From Leptasterias polaris (Eukaryota > Echinodermata > Asteroidea > Forcipulatida > Asteriidae), in contig JAZGTN010000095.1 in the NCBI GenBank assembly GCA_037783415.1, positions 868,001 through 932,000 of the forward strand: 64,000 bases of DNA. Reading direction: 5' to 3'. A program made the translations under genes and the position numbers. The notes under the pieces are model-generated. The model saw nothing but the letters and a program-made list of their open reading frames with translations, made no database searches and was not told where the DNA came from. Positions 62,701 through 64,000 of this stretch are shown piece by piece (the stretch's first letter is position 1; the number at the start of each line of letters is the position of its first letter).

Positions 62701-64000
62701 AACAAAAAAGGTCACAGACCCCCATGTTACATGTTAACATACCATCTATTATTTCTACATCAAAACAAAAATTTGTGTTTCATATTTTTTGTCCAAAGAT
62801 TGTCCTCCAAGAAATGGAAGATCACCAATTTCTTTGCATTTGACTATGAATGAATACATAAATGTATACAAAACCTCTGAAAAATCAAAAGGTTGCAAGT
62901 GGTTTTGATGAAAGAGAAATGCAAAGAATCAAGAAATAACTATCTCACCGGCTGTCCCTCTCTCGGCATTGCCACCTCACGGTACTTAGAGGGCGCTACC
63001 CTCAGCTGCTTCCCAAACAACTTCACACTATTCAGGTTAGCCAGGGCTAAAACAGTAACAAAAACGGGGGGGGAAAATAAGTGAAATTACAGTGACCATT
63101 TTTTATTCTTTGTTTTCACCAACAATAATCAAAGTGAATTAAAACTGCATCTGCTTACAGTTCACTGTAATAGAATTTTCTCACTCTGCTGCAATTTTTG
63201 TCAAGGCAGGGTTGGGAGGGGGCATACTCTACCTGTCTGAGCCTGGTGTGCATCAGCCATCTGAATTAGGGCGTCGTCTCGCTTTGGGGGTTGAGTGTAG
63301 GGTTGGGGGGGGCAGGGTTGGGAGGAGTGCAAGGGAAGGGGGAGGGGGTATACCCTACCTGTCTGAGCCTGGTGTGCATCAGCCATCTGAATTAGGGCGT
63401 TGTCTCGCTTTTCGTACAAAATCTTAACTCTTTTCACGTCACCATATACCCCTGAAATAACCACAGCATTAAAACAGATATTAACTCTCCCATCCTGGGG
63501 CAAATAAATCAATTAAAAACATTAGTTTTAGTTAGGGTTAATAAGTGATTGCCAGCGGGTTAATATCTAAATAATTAAACTCCTAAGCCCCGAGTAAATT
63601 AATCCGTAAAAATGTCTGATCTCAACCCATCAATCAATCTACTAAGAAGCAAGAAAGGAATTATCTCCGAAGAAGCTTTTGGCCAAAAAGGTTTGAAAAT
63701 GCTACAAATAAACTTACAGCAAGGTTTTGAGCTACAATAATAATGTGATAGTTCGAAAAGTATAAACTCTACTAACGGCTAAGGGTACAAGTTTGAAATA
63801 CCAATAAGAATTTTTTTGTGTTGAATTAAAGTTGAGATTCTCACAAAAGCTCATTTTTTTTCAAAGGATTGACACAATAGCTAAAACAAAAATACTTTAA
63901 AAAAATAAATCAAATCAAACCTATCAGAAGACAAAACCCCCAGAGCAAAATAAACTCACCCAAACAAACCACAAACAAAACTTGGCTAACCCTTTCGTGA
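59752..64000 (-). CDS. PTBP1: Polypyrimidine tract-binding protein, 3' part (RRM3 end and RRM4)
   Basis: RNA-binding splicing regulator that binds CU-rich tracts in the nucleus. Minus-strand coding exons: from beyond 64000 to 63960, then 63451-63359, 63046-62949, 62351-62233, 61680-61606, 61198-61135 and 59823-59752. All phases agree. RRM3 shows [10 protein letters not shown] and [15 protein letters not shown]. The inter-RRM linker has [21 protein letters not shown]4 shows [24 protein letters not shown] and [13 protein letters not shown] before the TAG. These are close to vertebrate PTBP1/2/3, which derive from one ancestral gene, so the symbol denotes the family. The exon at the window edge has the sequence HERVSQVLF, fitting the RRM3 position of vertebrate PERVTPQSLF, and is the least certain. 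The remaining 5' exons are outside. The final coding exon holds only 23 codons. Confidence 0.93.
59948..60262. mobile_element. 330-bp dispersed repeat, copy D (inverted)
   Basis: Reverse-complement copy, in the last intron of the PTBP gene. CATCTTTATACCATGTAAGT and GTGCAAATCTGTGAACATTT match copy C. Confidence 0.7.
62485..62665. repeat. Short tandem repeat in PTBP intron
   Basis: Four imperfect units of about 44 bp built on CCATAGCGGCC...AACTGGCCAG...ACCAAAATG. Intronic. Confidence 0.7.
63222..63300 (-). repeat. Duplicated 3' half of a PTBP RRM3 exon
   Basis: Copy of the end of exon 63451-63359 plus its donor: the minus strand encodes [13 protein letters not shown] followed by GTAGAGTATG. 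It lacks the exon's acceptor and 5' half, so it is a downstream decoy donor in the intron. Copies differ by a few bases. Confidence 0.8.

Overview
This is an invertebrate-style eukaryotic nuclear window. It has intron-rich genes, GT-AG introns with matching phases, tRNA-derived SINEs, many MITEs, a Ty3/gypsy retrotransposon and TTAGGG-type repeats. Animal alpha-amylases with an extra C-terminal domain, together with PARS2, TMEM53 and PTBP genes, point to a metazoan. An echinoderm or another marine deuterostome invertebrate is my best guess, but that is inference and not proven here.

Layout. Positions 1-6.8 kb (+ strand) hold a three-exon alpha-amylase with all catalytic residues. Its C-terminal accessory domain is cut off by a one-base frameshift. 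Positions 6.8-13 kb are gene-poor and carry several inverted-repeat elements and a hAT-type non-autonomous transposon with an 8-bp target duplication. Positions 13.0-18.8 kb (- strand) hold a second, tail-to-tail amylase paralogue. It is intact over 823 codons but has lost all three catalytic acids and has gained a Thr-rich linker. Positions 19.3-21 kb are degenerate CCCTAA repeats.

Positions 22.0-43.1 kb (- strand) are a complete 11-exon PARS2 (mitochondrial prolyl-tRNA synthetase, 475 aa). Its introns hold a minisatellite built from its own exon-7 splice donor, an 8.3-kb Ty3/gypsy element with apparently identical LTRs, a SINE and a 1.44-kb foldback element. Positions 43-49.5 kb form the divergent PARS2/TMEM53 intergenic region. 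It contains a MULE-like MITE, an orphan THAP exon and a 34-nt sequence present once near each gene in mirrored orientation.

Positions 49.6-50.5 kb (+) hold an intronless TMEM53 coding region with a strong hairpin just after its stop. Positions 50.5-59.7 kb have no coding signal and probably contain the converging 3' UTRs of TMEM53 and PTBP. Positions 59.75-64 kb (-) are the 3' part of a polypyrimidine tract-binding protein gene (end of RRM3 plus RRM4), running off the right edge.

Functionally the window mixes a digestive enzyme locus with unrelated housekeeping genes. No operon-like system is present. The most unusual items are the catalytically dead but intact amylase paralogue and the minisatellite seeded by a PARS2 exon-intron junction.
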